This document shows, one piece after another, positions 6,135-7,458 of a stretch of DNA of 7,458 nucleotides (positions are counted from its first letter, which is position 1; every line of letters begins with the position of its first letter). A model generated the notes under the pieces. The model made no database searches. It was not told the origin of the DNA and was given only the letters and a program-made list of their open reading frames with translations. Made by a program: the position numbers and the translations under genes. This stretch comes from Geodermatophilaceae bacterium (GTDB lineage: Bacteria; Actinomycetota; Actinomycetes; Mycobacteriales; Geodermatophilaceae): positions 1 to 7,458 of the forward strand of contig JACCSC010000231.1 in NCBI GenBank assembly GCA_013813215.1, given 5' to 3'.

Positions 6135-7458
6135 CCACCGTCGTCGCGCTGCTGTACATCGTCGCCTTCGGACTGTTCATCCTCGGCCTGTCGGGACTGA
6201 CCGGCCCGCGCACCGCGGTCCGCGGCAACCTGATCGCCGCCGGCGGCATGGCCCTCGCCGTGATCGCCACGGTCCTGCTACCCGACACCCAGAACTGGCT
6301 GCTCATCGCCCTCGGGCTGGTCCTCGGCACGCTGGTCGGCGTGCCCGCGGCACGGCAGGTCAAGATGACCGCGATGCCGCAGATGGTGGCGCTGTTCAAC
6401 GGCGTCGGCGGCGGAGCGGTCGCGCTGATCGCCTGGTCGGAGTTCCGCAGCACTGACGGGTTCACCGGCGAACCGGCGTACGTCGTCATCGGCTCGCTGT
6501 TCGCCGCGATCGTGGGGTCGATCTCGTTCTGGGGTTCGCTGGTCGCCTTCGGCAAGCTCCAGGAGATCCTGCCCGGCCGCCCGATCGGGCTGGGCAACGC
6601 CCAGGTGCTGCTCAACGGCACCCTGTTCGCCGGTGCCGTGGCCGCGGCCGTGGTCGCCGGCCTCGGCGGGGCCAGTGAGCTGTGGATCGTGCTGGTGCTC
6701 GTTCTCGCGGCGGTGCTCGGGCTGTTCGTCGTGCTGCCGATCGGCGGCGCGGACATGCCAGTGGTCATCTCGCTGCTCAACGCGATGACCGGGCTGTCCG
6801 CGGCCGCGGCCGGACTGGCGCTGGACAACACCGCGATGATCGTGGCCGGCATGATCGTCGGCGCCTCCGGCTCGATCCTGACCAACCTGATGGCCACGGC
6901 GATGAACCGGTCGATCCCGGCCATCGTCCGGGGCGGCTTCGGCGGTGGCGGCTCCGCGCCCGGCGGGGGCGAGGACGGCGACCGGACGGTCCGCTCCACC
7001 AGTGCCGCCGACGCGGCGATCCAGATGGCCTACGCCAACCAGGTCATCGTCGTACCCGGTTACGGCATGGCGGTCGCCCAGGCCCAGCACGCGGTCAAGG
7101 ACCTGGCCGCGCTGCTGGAGAGCAAGGGCGTCACCGTGCTCTTCGCGATCCACCCGGTGGCCGGCCGGATGCCCGGGCACATGAACGTGCTGCTCGCCGA
7201 GGCCGACGTCTCCTACGAGGTGCAGAAGGAGATGGACGACGTCAACGGCGAGTTCGCCCGCACCGATGTGGCCCTGGTGATCGGCGCGAACGACGTGACC
7301 AACCCGGCCGCCCGCAACGACCCCAGCTCCCCCATCCACGGCATGCCGGTGCTCAGCGTCGACGAGTCCCGCTCGGTCATCGTGCTGAAGCGCTCGATGA
7401 ACTCCGGCTTCGCCGGCATCGACAACCCGCTGTTCTACGCCGAGGGCACGTCGATGCT
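6131..7458 (+). CDS. pntB: NAD(P) transhydrogenase subunit beta, 3' end beyond window
   Basis: 442 complete codons are visible, with no stop before the edge. Family length of about 460-480 means only the extreme C-terminus is missing. Residues 1-260 hold about nine membrane helices of domain II, with GGADMPVVISLLNAMTG (205-221) carrying Asp208 and Asn217. A Gly-rich linker (about 264-285) leads to the NADP(H)-binding domain III: GYGMAVAQAQ (310-319), HPVAGRMPGHMN (341-352), GANDVTNP (385-392) with Asp388, KRSM (420-423) contacting the NADP phosphate, and GFAGIDNPLF (426-435). These line up with the E. coli residues at a constant offset of about four. Asn90 occupies the place of the E. coli proton-channel His91. 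The start, GTG 6131, overlaps the pntAB stop (GTGA). The binding site is weak (GGGG at 6120-6123), so translation probably depends on coupling. Confidence 0.95.
   Translation, partial: MTTVVALLYIVAFGLFILGLSGLTGPRTAVRGNLIAAGGMALAVIATVLLPDTQNWLLIALGLVLGTLVGVPAARQVKMTAMPQMVALFNGVGGGAVALIAWSEFRSTDGFTGEPAYVVIGSLFAAIVGSISFWGSLVAFGKLQEILPGRPIGLGNAQVLLNGTLFAGAVAAAVVAGLGGASELWIVLVLVLAAVLGLFVVLPIGGADMPVVISLLNAMTGLSAAAAGLALDNTAMIVAGMIVGASGSILTNLMATAMNRSIPAIVRGGFGGGGSAPGGGEDGDRTVRSTSAADAAIQMAYANQVIVVPGYGMAVAQAQHAVKDLAALLESKGVTVLFAIHPVAGRMPGHMNVLLAEADVSYEVQKEMDDVNGEFARTDVALVIGANDVTNPAARNDPSSPIHGMPVLSVDESRSVIVLKRSMNSGFAGIDNPLFYAEGTSM

Noticed and set aside
6079..7339. Long - strand frames over pntB (6079-6999 and 6278-7339)
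   Set aside because: They overlap the conserved pntB coding sequence and have Ser/Thr/Pro-rich or Asp/His/Arg-rich shadow composition.
1..7458. Search for mobile elements, phage genes, CRISPR arrays, tRNA or rRNA, toxin-antitoxin or defence genes
   Set aside because: No transposase, integrase, regular repeat-spacer array, RNA gene fold or defence motif was seen. All long frames on the + strand are explained by metabolic or membrane genes.

Overview
The window is about 7.5 kb of very GC-rich DNA with a strong G/C bias at third codon positions. All genes lie on the + strand, with frequent GTG starts and stop/start overlaps. The first gene resembles TIGR03089, a family I know only from actinobacteria, so the source is very probably a high-GC actinobacterium. 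I cannot name the genus from the sequence.

Layout. (1) Bases 1-653 hold the 3' part of a TIGR03089-type gene, a short relative of acyl-adenylating enzymes. (2) Bases 654-810 hold a dense run of G/C hairpins, probably a terminator region or a dispersed repeat, followed by a weak promoter candidate and a clear ribosome binding site. (3) scoA and scoB (811-2230) encode the two subunits of a family I 3-oxoacid CoA-transferase. (4) A 64-base gap contains an 11-bp inverted repeat that could hide the ribosome binding site of the next gene. (5) A DUF1028 (Ntn-hydrolase-like) gene (2295-3116) and a DUF2142 multi-spanning membrane protein gene (3116-4726) follow. (6) A three-gene proton-translocating NAD(P) transhydrogenase set, pntAA-pntAB-pntB, runs from 4723 to the window end, where pntB is cut some tens of codons short.

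From DUF1028 to pntB every junction is a stop/start overlap (TGATG or GTGA), so these five genes look like one translationally coupled operon. scoAB is in the same orientation and may be read through into it. The CoA-transferase would link acetoacetate or another 3-oxoacid to central acyl-CoA metabolism. The transhydrogenase would use the proton gradient to make NADPH from NADH. The roles of the DUF1028 and DUF2142 proteins are not known.

I found no mobile element, phage gene, CRISPR array, RNA gene or defence system. The metabolic genes look intact and ordinary. The points most worth a second look are the coupling of DUF1028 and DUF2142 to the transhydrogenase genes, the inverted repeat before DUF1028, the intergenic hairpin cluster, and a transhydrogenase proton channel with His in the alpha-2 subunit and Asn in the beta subunit.
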